From the NCBI RefSeq assembly GCF_009730915.1, contig NC_052489.1, positions 3,747,622-3,811,621 of the forward strand: DNA of 64,000 nt. Reading direction: 5' to 3'. Below are positions 1-12,200 of this stretch, in pieces (the stretch's first letter is position 1; every line of letters starts with the position of its first letter). The DNA comes from Dioscorea cayenensis subsp. rotundata (taxonomy: Eukaryota; Streptophyta; Magnoliopsida; Dioscoreales; Dioscoreaceae). The notes below the pieces were generated by a model. The model made no database searches and had not been told where the DNA came from. It saw only the letters and a list, made by a program, of their open reading frames with translations. Both the position numbers and the translations under genes were made by a program.

Positions 1-408
1 ATTAATAAGCATTGATTCCCTTGATGTTTATAGTTGCATGACTTAATTAATTACAAAGTAGAATTTCTCTATATTTATCATCTAATATCCTTAAAATAAC
101 CTCTTCACCTAATTAACCCAAATCTTGTTAATAACAACCTTTTCATCACAAATTATATTATAGTTTTTTTTGTGGCGCATTTTGTATTTTTAGCAACACA
201 AAAGACAAATATAGTTTTATATAATATATTTTATGCAAGTGGTGACAAATTATGGTTCAAAGAAAGCAACTAGTGATCATGTCTTGTAGTACATTAAAAT
301 CCTCTGCATTATTCAACTTGAAGCACGAGCCATTTTTTTTTTTTTATAATAAATTTTTGTTTCTTTTTTTCCCCCAAAATATTATCTCAATCAAGAAGAT
401 AAACACAA

Positions 409-445
<37 letters not shown>

Positions 446-570
446 AAAAGAGAAAGGAAATCTTTGTGTGGACTTTTGTGGCAGAGTGTTCTGCACTTGC
501 AAAGCAAGCAAAGATTATTAAGTATTTGAGAGATGATGAGAGGGTTGGATTGTCTCATTCCAAGAAGTGT
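1..570. other. AT-rich intergenic DNA upstream of the MYB gene
   Basis: No coding region is supported here. The stretch is AT-rich with homopolymer T runs (about 333-345 and 360-373) and a (TA)n microsatellite at about 413-441. The short open frames across it are simple-sequence translations. Confidence 0.6.
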
Positions 571-606
571 CACACGTGTGAAGGTGCTTCCTCGTTGTAA
601 CACGTG
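571..606. promoter_or_regulatory. Paired G-box (CACGTG) elements upstream of the MYB gene
   Basis: Two CACGTG cores lie 28 bp apart: one inside the perfect palindrome CACACGTGTG at 571-580, the other at 601-606 (AACACGTGTG context). CACGTG is the classical G-box bound by plant bZIP and bHLH factors, and an ACGTG core with this flank is also ABRE-like. They sit about 120-155 bp upstream of the TATA box at 727, a sensible promoter position. Binding and ABA or light response are inferred. Confidence 0.5.
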
Positions 607-726
607 TGCATGGGTGAGACTTGGATTGGAAAACAAGGTCCTAATTAACTGAGACTTCCTCTAACTAAGCTTCTGTTCACTTTCTCTCTTTCTCTCTTTC
701 TCTTTTCTTCTTCTTCTTCTTTGTGT

Positions 727-734
727 TATATAAA
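727..734 (+). promoter_or_regulatory. TATA box of the MYB gene
   Basis: TATATAAA lies about 165 bp upstream of the start codon at 899, after a CT-rich stretch (about 683-720). Transcription would begin near 760, giving a leader of about 140 nt that contains a (TA)n tract around 783-810. Confidence 0.5.
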
Positions 735-898
735 GGTTGGTGTATGCTCTTTCTTTCTAGTGTTCTTCATCTTTCATCAATATCTATATATATATATATA
801 TATATATATCTTCTTCTCTTCTTTATTTATTTGTATTAATTGGTTTGTTGGAGAAATTAATAATAATAAGTAATAAGTAAGGAGGAGAAGAGGAGGAG

Positions 899-1825
899 AT
901 GGGGAGGAAGCCATGTTGTGAGAAAGTGGGGTTGAAGAAGGGGCCATGGACAGCTGATGAGGATAAGAAGCTCATCAACTTCATTCTCACCAATGGCCAT
1001 TGCTGCTGGAGAGCTGTTCCTAAGCTTGCTGGTCCTCTCTCTCTCTTCTTCTTCTTCTTCTTCTTCATTTTTTTCTCTTTTTGATATATATATATATATA
1101 TATATATATTGCTCTCTTTGTGTATCATTGTTTTCTCTCTTTCTTTATACTTCTTGTTCTCATCTTTTTCTTTATATAAAAAGCTTGTAACTCTAGTACT
1201 TACTTTTATGTATGTATGTATGTATGTATGTAGTAAATGATTGATATATTTATATAAAGTTAATGAGGGGGGTTTAATGATGATGTAGGCTTGCTAAGAT
1301 GTGGCAAGAGTTGTAGACTAAGATGGACAAACTACCTGAGGCCTGACTTGAAGAGAGGCTTGCTTTCAGATTCTGAAGAACAAATGGTGATTGATCTCCA
1401 TGCTCGTCTTGGAAACAGGTTCTTTCATTCATTCATTAATGAATTAATTATCTTCTTAATTAGTTAATTAATTCTTACAACAATGATTAAATAATCATAA
1501 CAACAAATTTAACTTGCAGATGGTCTAAGATTGCATCACACTTACCTGGAAGAACAGATAATGAGATCAAGAACCATTGGAACACACACATCAAAAAGAA
1601 GTTAAAGAAGTTGGGAATTGATCCTCTCACTCACAAACCTCTCCCTTCAACTGATCAACAACATCTCCAACAACAACAACAACAACAACAACAACAAAAA
1701 GAAGAAGATGATGATGATGATGATGATTATAAGAAAAATGCAGTAGTTTCTATGGAGTCAAGAGATGAGTTTTGCACTGATGAAGTTCCTTTGATTCAAC
1801 CTCATGAGATTCTTGTTCCTTCTTC

Positions 1826-1857
<32 letters not shown>

Positions 1858-2180
1858 GTTCTTCATCATGCATGGACTGGCTTGAGCCAATGCACTTTTG
1901 GGGACTAGATGAGTTCATGAGTGGCTGGGATTTCTTTGGTGATGATGCTAATGGAGTACTTTGGACTACTACTACTACTACTACTTCATCTCTTGATCAT
2001 GATCTTCTTTTACAGTGTCCAAGGAGTACTCTTGCTACTACTCCTACTACTACTACTTCATCTCTTGATCATGATCTTCTTTTACAGTGTCCAAGGAGTA
2101 CTCTTGCTACTACTCCTACTACTACTACTAGTAGTAGTAGTTACTTTGATCAAGAGGCTTGGAAATTTGAGCTCTTTTGA
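899..2180 (+). CDS. R2R3-MYB transcription factor (MYB20/ODO1-like, subgroup 8 type)
   Basis: Three exons, 899-1031, 1289-1418 and 1520-2180, join in frame to 307 aa. Residues about 1-115 form the R2R3 DNA-binding domain, starting [17 protein letters not shown] and running through [10 protein letters not shown] and [19 protein letters not shown], with both introns at the positions conserved in plant R2R3-MYBs. The R3 end and the following [10 protein letters not shown] resemble the MYB20/42/43/85 and petunia ODO1 clade, which regulates secondary-wall lignin and phenylpropanoid genes; that assignment is inferred from memory of the family. The C-terminal half is low complexity: poly-Gln, poly-Asp, poly-Ser and poly-Thr, plus an in-frame 24-aa duplication. 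Acidic and Trp-rich patches ([13 protein letters not shown]) could be activating. The intron 1 donor (CTG|GTCCTC) is a poor match to consensus but is forced by the conserved junction. Start chosen because it gives the invariant MGRxPCC N terminus. Confidence 0.9.
1974..2129 (+). repeat. 72-bp in-frame tandem duplication within MYB exon 3
   Basis: A 72-bp unit (24 codons) occurs twice in succession; TTCATCTCTTGATCATGATC starts near 1985 and again near 2057. Each copy encodes [20 protein letters not shown] plus Thr residues. The copies appear essentially identical and are flanked by (ACT)n tracts, which suggests recent slippage or unequal exchange. Confidence 0.9.
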
Positions 2181-3675
2181 ATTAATTTTATTTAATTTTA
2201 TTCTCTTATTTTTAGTACTCTCTCTTTCTTTGGTTTATGTCCATGGTGTAAAGAAAATGAATAAATGGACAAGAGTTGTTATAAAAGACGTGTTATTTGT
2301 ATTTCATTTTGAGCCACAAATGATACTTTATATGAAATGGGGAAGAATTGCAATCAATTACAAGTTTTTCTTCTTTTTCTTTTCCCTCCTCATCATTCTT
2401 CTTATTTTTTCTTTTATCATCTAAATTTGAAATTTAAGATTAATCACCTCTATTATACATAGTTTATATTTTTCCGTCTATACCTAGGGGCTTGTTTAAT
2501 TTTCCTGTTATGTTGTTATTTTGTATCATTGAATTTTTTTTATAATTTTATTTTTTAATGTATTTATTATTTATCTATTTTATTAAAATAAATTATATTT
2601 TCTTTCAAAGTAAAAAGGCTCACAATGCGAATATGTGACCTAAAAATAAAATAAATAAAATAAAATAAAATAAAAAGTTTTTACTTTTCTCTAGGAATAA
2701 AAAAGGATATAATAATGTTTATATAAAGTTTTTTATTTAATGTTTATATGAAAATACCAAATATTTGGTTGTGAAAAGGGAAAAAAACATATTAATAATT
2801 TTCTTGAAGTCCTTAGTCTAACACCATCTAAAAATTATTCATAAAAAGCCAAAAGAGAAGAATAAATTTTGTTTTTGAAAGTTGAAGCTGCTAGCCTACC
2901 ACTTTTCTTCTTTTGTGTGTTTCAAACTTCTAAACCTAATTAAGTTCATACTATTGACTCTAATAGTGATTAGCTTGCGTGATTAAATTAACTTACCCAA
3001 ACAATGATAGTTTTGACTTAATGATTAGTCTCAAATAGCCTTATTATTATGAATAACGTTTTTTACTCTCCACTCTTTTGGATCTTGCAATCAAATTATT
3101 AATCCTATGTATAGTCCGCGCGTAGACTAAGATATTAAAAAAAGTATACAAGACGGCTAAAATTGAAACCTTAGTCAAAAGAAAAAATTTTGGTAGACAA
3201 TAATTATAAGAACCTTTATTTTTATAAAATATTACAAAATGTATCATTATATGATATATAAATTTAAAATTTAGTGAATATTTTACATTATATAATTTAA
3301 TATATATATAATTCATGTACTGGTCATGCACTGTACATTTGGACTCAGTATTGTTATTATACTATTCACATACATTGATGTGGGTTTTTAGTGAGAGAAA
3401 CAGTGGTTTCATCCTCTAAAGTTGTAAGACAAGAGAATTTTTTTAGAAGGTTTATAAGCCACCGTAATTGGTGCATCTCTGTATCTATTTATCCCTTTAA
3501 CAATTTATTTAGATGAAAGATGCTTATAGTCTATTAATTAATATATATAAATATATATTATAAACACTATAATTATGACGGATAATAATCAATAACCCCT
3601 ACAACAACAATATGAGACACGTCATTTCGCCCTCGAATTAAAAGTCAAGAGTTTAAATTTCTCCGAATTAAAGTT
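2181..3675. other. Intergenic DNA after the MYB gene
   Basis: The MYB 3' untranslated region lies at the start; no clear poly(A) signal was fixed. The rest is AT-rich without a recognisable gene, RNA or element. Open frames here have no family resemblance. Confidence 0.5.
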
Positions 3676-4498
3676 TAAAGGCTTTGTTTGGTTGGGGGAG
3701 GAGGAGAGTGAGGGGTGTTGGGGGTGTGGGTGTTGTTTGGTTGAGGGAGTGAAGGGGGTGAGAGGGGTGAGGAGGGTGAGGCACCCTCCTCACCTCATAA
3801 TCCACTCCCCAAATCGGGGTCTTTTTGGAGGAGTGGATGTTTATTGCTTTTTTTATTTTTTTAAATAATGTAAAAATACCATTAATGCCCCTTCATCTAT
3901 ATGTAGAATTCCTATTGTATCCTAGTGATTGTTTGTTTGGGATTGTGAATATGTTTATCATGAGCATAATTTTTTTGTTAAATATGAAAAATAGTGTATG
4001 ATTTCCAAGTATGTTTTTCACCATTTTTAAGTTTATGAAAAAATATGACAAAAATAGGGTATGTTTGAATGATCATTGGGTGTTCACATTTTAACCAATA
4101 TTTGTCAATTATAATCAAGATGTTATGACTCCTCATAATTTTTTTTTCGAATAAATATTTTTCCCTAATTATTGTGTGTGTTTTATAATGTTTATCATAT
4201 ATTATATATTGTGTTATTATTATTATTCTACAATTGATTATTATATATATTATTCTACAATTGATTATTATATATATTATTACCTATTTTTATCTAGACA
4301 GAGGGCAAAATAGTCAAGTACACATTACACTCTTTCTCTCCTCCCCACTCCTCTTTTTTCAACTAAATAAAAAAATAAACTACTCCTCCACACCCTCCAT
4401 GAACCAAAACACAATATTTTTCTCAAACCCTCCATACTCCTCCCCCTCCCTCCCTCCCTCACTCCCTTCTCCCCTCCCTCGAACCAAACAGGGGGTAA
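3676..4498. mobile_element. Tourist/Harbinger-like MITE with imperfect inverted ends
   Basis: The left end reads TAA then AGGCTTTGTTTGGTTGGGGG. The right end, read on the other strand, is TTA then CCCCCTGTTTGGTTCGAGGG. The shared core TGTTTGGTT plus a GA-rich or CT-rich subterminal region forms an imperfect inverted repeat about 150 bp deep at each end. The candidate 3-bp target duplication is TAA at 3676-3678 and 4496-4498, as expected for the PIF/Harbinger-Tourist group. No transposase is encoded in the roughly 817-bp element. The interior repeats a 25-bp unit (TATTCTACAATTGATTATTA) near 4224 and 4249. The outermost bases of the two ends do not match perfectly, so the exact termini are uncertain. 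Confidence 0.55.
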
Positions 4499-4623
4499 GG
4501 GTCTAAGCATTTTATCAAAACATGATTTGTTCGCTATGAGATTTAGATTGATGGAAAATCTTTTTGACTTCTTTTTATTTGTGTTCAAACTTGTAAACCT
4601 CAGTTCTAAGATTCATGTTAAGG

Positions 4624-4658
<35 letters not shown>

Positions 4659-6491
4659 TAAAGAACATGAGTTACAATTTGCACCATACATTTGATCACA
4701 AATGGAAGCCTCTCATTACTTGAAATTAAAGAAGCCACCCATAAATTTCACTAGAGTGCCCAATAACTCTCAAAAGTGGGAACAGTTCCATATATATATA
4801 TATATATATATATAACAAAAGAAGAATCCCACCAAACTCTTGAATAATAAACCCTTAAATAAAGAAAAAGTGGGCCTGAGATGTTCACTTTGATACTGAT
4901 GAATAACTGTGAGTGTGCAACAGATCACAAAAACAAAATGGAAGTGTGAAAGATAAAGAGAGAGATTTCAAAGTTCACAATGATTGTCACAAAGAGTGCA
5001 CTAGAATGTGAGAACTTATCTCAGGACATTTGTGCCTTTGTGTTGTATTGTATTGTGCCACAAACATTGAGAGAGAGAGAGAGAGAGAGAACACTAGTGG
5101 AATGCTCTATCATTCAATAACAGCTCCAAAGTTTTATTAATTAGTTAACATTTCAATTTTCAACTTCTTCTTTTTTACTAAATTCCTTCTTTGATGTGAA
5201 TGAGTTTGAAAGCTATATATATATATATATATCTTACTAATTAAAGGGGCCCATTTTTCGCGTATTTGACTTTTAAAAATAACGCGTTCTACCGACTTGT
5301 TTTGTTTTCTTTGGTTTGATACAATTCATGAAGATAAATGATTCGATGTATTTTTACTAGAAAACAAAAAAAAGAAGAAAAGAAAAATTAGTTTAGAAAA
5401 GTTCTACATTGTTCTATATATATATATATATATCTATGGTGATGACAGGCTGTGTAGAACTTATAATGGTATGAATGAATGAGCATTTGAAGTTTGATTC
5501 TTCATTTTATACCTTTTTTTTTTTTAAGGTCTAGTGGTCTCATCATCTTTTTGGCGCTAAGTAATCATTAGTGAAGTGTAGACTTAAATGTTTTCCTTTA
5601 GAGTAATTTGATGAAGTTCAAATGGAGTAATGAGTATATATAATATACAATGTATTGTTGGACCATTCTCATCAAGACACATCTCTTCTTGTTTATATAA
5701 TTATTAATTAATAATTCTTCAGATTTGTTTTTTAAGAAAATATATGGGTTAATTAGTATAACTAACTTTATTATTAGTCGGTAATATGAATGTAATCAGT
5801 TGTTGATTAATGATAACCCACTCATAATAAAAGCTTGATTTGATGTTTGATTTAATCTCTGGGATGATAATATATAAAGCAAGATACTGAGGAACAATTT
5901 AAGATTAATTGACTTTGGAAATGAACTACTCTTTTAAGTTCATACATTGTGACTTAATCAATTGAGCTTGGCTAAACTTTTAGTAATAAAATGTGAAATA
6001 AATTTTATCTTTGATTTATTTATCCCAAAAAGAAAATAAAAAAAATTTAAAGTTCAAGAAATAAATAAAATAATAACATATATGCATACTTAAATTTCCA
6101 ACAATTTAATTTCTATTAATCCAAACATACCCAACTCCATTAAACTATTTAAATACATGACATTCTCTTGATATAAAAGAGAAAACAAAGTTAATTCTTA
6201 ACTAATCACATCATTAGCATATATGAATATCAATTTAATTTTCATTATAATATTACTCCACACCAAATTAAAAAATTATAAATTTTATCTTATCCAACTC
6301 AATTATATATATGTATATATATATATATATAGTAATACACAAGTTTGAATAAAAAAAATTTAATTTTTTAAGGGACAATGTGCGTTATTGCCATTGGTGG
6401 GGGACAAAGAAAGAGACAACATTTATAATTTAATTAGGGCAAATGTAATTAGGGCAAATGTGCCAAGGATTTATGTAAGTCTGAAGTACCC
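4499..6491. other. Intergenic DNA with microsatellites
   Basis: No gene is supported. Simple repeats include (TAA)n at about 4627-4656, (TA)n at about 4791-4814, 5213-5232 and 5416-5433, and (GA)n at about 5069-5090. A 15-bp direct repeat (TAATTAGGGCAAATG) lies near 6430-6460, just before the hAT element. Confidence 0.5.
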
Positions 6492-7046
6492 CATTACATC
6501 AATGTTTTAAAAATCGGATTGAACCTGTTAGTTCAACTGAGAACCAATCAGAAAACCGGTTTAATTAATCATACCAAATAATAAATAATCGGATCGGCCG
6601 GTTCAAACGGTTCAACTGATGAATCGGTGAACTGGTTGAATTAGACCAGATGGTTGATTTATTTATTTAAATTTTTAAAGTTAAACCCCATCTCAAAAAC
6701 AAAAAGCATGATGATTTTATTTTATTCCTATTTTTATTGTTTTTTGGTTGTTGTTTACTTATATTTTATTTAATTCTTTATTTTTGAATATTTGTTGTAT
6801 GAATATATCCTTATATATTTGTATTTCGAAAAATTCAATTTTATGTAGAGTTGACACTTTGTGACCTTATAAAGACAATATAACTTTACAATACGTAATT
6901 TTTTATTTTTTTATTTTTTAAATTTTAAAAATTTTATTTATTTAAAAAATATTAAATCCAGTTGAATTGGTCGGTTCAACTGGTTGGACCGTGAATCAAT
7001 TGCCTAACCAGACAACTGGTTCGATTTTTAAAACATTGCATTACAT
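6492..7046. mobile_element. Non-autonomous hAT element (539 bp) with 8-bp target duplication
   Basis: The element spans 6500-7038. Its ends are a perfect 17-bp inverted repeat, CAATGTTTTAAAAATCG at the left and its exact complement at the right. It is flanked by a perfect 8-bp duplication, CATTACAT, at 6492-6499 and 7039-7046. An 8-bp duplication and a CAnnG terminus are diagnostic of the hAT superfamily. Subterminal regions are rich in short inverted motifs based on GGTTCAAC and GAACCGG. The interior is AT-rich and encodes no transposase, so it would have needed an enzyme in trans. Confidence 0.88.
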
Positions 7047-8590
7047 ATTCCTCCCTTAAAATGTTTGTGCTCTCATATTTTTACTTAGGCCTGCATATTA
7101 CAGAAAATTTTGTGATTAAAAAACACGTGGCACATTTGTCCACATCATAATGATGATGATAATAAACAATAAATTTTAAAAAATTATTTTAAAAAATTAT
7201 ATTTTAGAAACCATTTAAAATAATTTTTTTATTTTGATTGTTTTTCATCATCATCATTATTTATATAGGAAATATCTAACTAATAAATTTTTTTTCCATG
7301 CATAGAGGCTGCTTTGTTGGCGAGCAAATATGTATTTAGAAAAATATTTTTTTGAAAATTAATTCTGAAAAAAAATTTATACAAGCTGATCATACTTTAA
7401 TCCAATAAATACTACTTTAAGATTGTATTTTTATTAATAAAAATATTAATTAACATTATTTTTTTAAAACTAATTAATAAATATATTTATTGAAATAATT
7501 AAATCTTATAAATGGACTTGTGGTGTAAATTTGGATTGCTTTGGTGAAGAATGTCCTTATCCACGATTTATCAAAATTTTTTTTTAAAATTATTATTTTT
7601 ATTTTAATAAAATTTACATTAACACTGCCAATTTAAGCTGAATATTTATCAAGTAAATAACTATCGTTAATAAGGAGTTGATTTTTATTTAAGTTAATTC
7701 TTTCATCGTTGATAATTATGTGACAGGAAGACTGACTGAAGGGCTAATAAAAATGAAAATAACTTAGTATAATTTTATCTTTCGTAGGCATTTTCACTTG
7801 GCAAGCATCATTTAGATACCCTTCAATTCATTTAAGAAATTAATTTTAATTATATTTTTATTTTCACCTTTTTTTCTTCACATTTCAACCAATATAAATA
7901 AAACTAGCGATCAGATCAAAAACATGTAATTTTCACACTTGATTGATTAATTTCATTTCATTTCTGAAAATAAGATACATCAACATGAAGTAATGTTAGT
8001 ATCGATGATTCCGTTTCCGGAAGGGAATTTGAGGAACTCTTTGAGTTTTAAGTTTGAACATACATTGTGATGTGTTTAAACTTTAAACTTTAGTTAGGCT
8101 ACTCTTCCTATCAACACAGCAGAAACAAGACCCAAATTACAATATGCAGCAATCACACCAACGAAACCGACCAAAATAAATAAATAAATAAATAAATAAT
8201 AAAAACAAAACAATAAGAGAAATCCAATTCTCGGTTTGCCAAATGAAAAATTTATTTTCTAAGACAGTTTAATTTTCAAATAATAAGTTTACCAAATTGA
8301 CTATATCAAATGATCTATCAATCTATTTGGAAAATCAATATGGTATATGGTATACTTTTCAAGGTAAGAGTGTAACATTTTCCTCTTAAATCAAAATGTA
8401 TATGCATGGCCCTGATCAATAAATTAAAATTAATTTAAAAACTCAACAATATAAGTATATTAAACCTGCATTTCTTTCCCAACAATGGAAAATAGCAACT
8501 CGGCACAATGATAAAAAGGATCACAAAATTACAAAAAAACGAACAAAAAAAAATTACAAAATAACTCTATTGTCATCCACACAAATAAGT
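7047..8590. other. AT-rich intergenic DNA before the IREH1 3' end
   Basis: No gene or element is recognised. The sequence is strongly AT-rich, with (AAAT)n near 8175-8200. The minus-strand IREH1 transcript probably ends in or near 8590-8700, but its poly(A) site was not located. Confidence 0.4.
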
Positions 8591-9257
8591 AATTATAATT
8601 TAAATGGAGACAGCCTTTTTATCCTTAACCCTCCTTCCAGGCTCTCCAGAACACATACATAACTTCTTAGTAATAGCTTTTATAAGCAAATCGGTGGTGG
8701 TGGGTTTGAGAGCAATTTACCTGTCTTACCGAAAAAGCATGCGCTTGTTGATTGATTGATGCTGAATGCCTTCTCAAGTATTTAATAATCAAAAGTGAGG
8801 CGGGGGCGAATGGAAGTCGAACCTCCATTAGAAACACCCTGTAAACTGGATTGCAGAGAAATGTCGCGAAATATAACATATTAGCCTCGCATTCTCATAA
8901 ACTTTGTTGAAGTAACCACTGATGAAAGGTGCTCTGTTCAGTCACATGTACATGCAAAAGAGCTGTTGACAAATAGACCTCATTACATCATAGGCAAGGC
9001 AAGAAACCGAAGAAATTAAACCACGGAAAACTGTGGCTCCATGAGAAGGGAGGTAGCATATTATATATGGAAGTAACATCTCAGGAGGTGCATGCAGCAC
9101 TGAGCTCCTATGTCTGAAAATTAATAGCACCAAAGGAATAAGAAGGAAGCAATTGGGAAAGGAAACTTAAAGATGTAGTCATATGCTTACATTTACAGGC
9201 TGTACATGAGCTACCAATATTGCCTCGCTCAGTCATAAGGTGGCAACTTCATAACAG

Positions 9258-12200
9258 TCAAGAGCCAGGGTTTGTTGGTAGTACGTCCTTCGAACCCTTG
9301 TTGGAGAGCAAGTCATAGTTGATAGATGCAAGCTGCGACAGGTTCTGATCACCAAACAACTAAGTTAGAGGAATTATCTACATCTTACGATCCTAAAGGC
9401 TTCCTGTGATGATACGATCCCTCTATACTTGCAAATCGAATTTAAGGATAAAAAGAATTAAGTGATTTAAAAACTAAACAACTTTGGCGTGATGGAGTGA
9501 TTTCATGTACCTTGAATGAAAAATTACTGAATGAATAGTTCACTGCTGGGCTGGATTCAAACTCAGTGAGACCCAAACACTCATCCCCCTGTTTGTTTGT
9601 TTGTTTTTTTTTTTTTTTAACCATGGAGCAGGAAACACATGAGTGAAAGCATGTGTAATGTGGTAAATAATAAACATGCAGTGAGTAAATAGTATCATAT
9701 GCATATATGATTAAAATCCACCAATGATGCAGATAGAAAACTACAATAAAAGCCATAATCACTGGATGTTAGATATATGGTGCAACATAGAAAAAATTAG
9801 CAAGTGTATGTGTTGCCGCTGTTCTTGAAAATTCATATCCAACAGCAAGTAGCGTTTATGTAATAAAAAATTCGACAACAGCCAGGTATATGACTAGAGT
9901 GAGGGTCATACCAGTTCATCATGACGATTGCTTACACAACTACTGCTACGACTTATACTGCCGTTATCACTAGAATCTTCAAACTCACTCGCCTCATAAA
10001 TATTTTGGTCAGATGGATTCCAGGAATAACGACTGGTGAAGTAGCTTGTATCAAGGGCACTTTCTGAAGAGGGAACAAAAGCAGCCTACAGAAACAACAA
10101 TAAGAAATTAAAGAATTGAAGGGAATGTGTAAGCATATAGAAAAAACAATGAACATTGGAGGGAGGATAAGAAAATGTATCTGAGCCAAACCTTCTGTCT
10201 GGCAAGAGTGTCCCAATTAATATCTTTAAAAAATGGATGTTTCTTCACCTGGACAATAATAAGAAATCAAAAAATTGAAATCACTCTTCACATCTTTGTT
10301 TACTATGATTTCAAAACAGTCACCTACCTCAGAGGCTCCTTTTGCTCCAAGTCTTTGATTAGGATCTTCAGTCAACAGTCTGGAGTAGAAGTTTATAACA
10401 GGTGAATATTTAATGCATGCGATAATAGGCTTGTTAAAAGGTTTGCAGAACAGGACCAGGAGTTTAAGTGGAGGGCCAAAAAAAATAAAAATAAAAAAGA
10501 ACAAAAACTAAAAAGCTTATTCTATTAAAGCCAAAGCTTAAGAAAAAATAAACAAAAATATCAAAGAAAAATTTTGTAGTTGATGCATATTAAGAAGGAA
10601 GAATTTTGCGCCAAAGAATTCAAGATAGACAATTTAACAGAAAAATTTACATGCATATTTTACCAAAATATTAGCATCACACCCACCAACAAAAGAAAGG
10701 GAACCTCAATCAAACAGTAAGGTGCTCAAGGATCAAATAAAAATTGTAGTCATAAATGGGGAAATTGGAATGACATGTATTTTCTTACTTGTCAATCAGA
10801 TCTTGAGCATCAAAACTCATCTCTTCAGGTACTTGGGGCCAAGGAATTTTACGGTTCAGAATATTTTCAAAAATTATCTGGAAGCAGAAAACAGAAAAGA
10901 AGCAATAAAATCATTAAAATCTGGTGACACATGCAAAGAGAAAAATTAATGAAATAAAGTGTCTAATGTTAAGTGAATGGTTAACTATCATACCAGCAGT
11001 TTTTAAACAATGTATGAATACACAATGTGAATAGCTCAAGCAATATACTATATTAATGGCACAATATTATTATATCTCTCCTTATGCAGTTAAGAAAATG
11101 AATACACTAGGCTCTGTGGCATCCAAATGATGGGATGGCAACCCTAAAGATGGACTCACAATTGTAAAACACCTCAACTATAATGATGAACTAATGCAGT
11201 ATTTTGACATAATATGACAAAAGAGAAACAAGACAATTTTAAAAATGGCTAGTGCTAATATTTTTAAATGAGATTGAAATACAAGTTTCTGGAATTGAAT
11301 GACAAACTTAACCACAATACTTGGAATTGATTGGTCATAACTGTTGATGTTCCACCAATGTTAAGAAGAATCACTCCTAAGCATAATTGCTGAAAATAAA
11401 TTGGGTATTAATATATATTCCCAAACAGACTGGCATAATTACATAGAACCCCTAAAATTAGCTACTTAAACATAAACATCACAAAACAGCTGCTTACCTC
11501 TCAAACAGAGAGTTGTCATCTAAATCATAGGAAACATAAGGATTTGCTCCACATTTCTTACATCCTACATTTTTATGCTCATTAACAACTATTTTGATAA
11601 GCATAACAGAAGGATGCATTTGATTGCATCCCAAACATGCAACATAGGACCCAAATGAAAGTATTAAAGGCTTGTGTAAGTTTGTCACATTATCATATCC
11701 AACCTGTTTTCCCCCCTAAAAATATTTTGTGGAATAATACATATTTAAACCAGCATGTTGGCAACAATTAATAATATTAATAATAGAGAATAATTATGAA
11801 TGAATTTAAAGACTATGGTAGGCTTTCCTCTAATTATGAATGAATTTAAAGACTATGGTAGGCTAGAGGAAAACAGAGAAGCTGATTTATGGGAACTTTA
11901 ATAATTTGAAGTACATCAGGATTCAACAAGAAACTGTCCAGCTTTTAAATGTGTAAGGGAAAATGGAAGAAAAGAAAAGAAAAGAAGAAAATCCTTTTCT
12001 TGTATTTGGTTGAAAAAAGAAATGAGATGGACAAGCAAACAGAAGAGCATGTATTGACTTTTTTCTTAATATTATTTCAATAATATTCTGTACTTTTCCA
12101 TCTCCTTTCCCAAACATTAAAATTATGCTTTTGTTAGCAAGAATCCGACAAAAAACCAAAATTTTCTTTCATAATTCCTTATCCAAAAGGAAACCACTAC

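Noticed and set aside
1921..2424. A 167-aa Leu-rich open frame overlapping MYB exon 3
   Set aside because: It is the out-of-frame shadow of the (ACT)n and duplicated region of the MYB gene and is not independent coding sequence.
4234..4588. Open frames on both strands at 4.2-4.6 kb
   Set aside because: They are translations of the CT-rich subterminal region of the Tourist-like element; proline/serine repeats with no family match.
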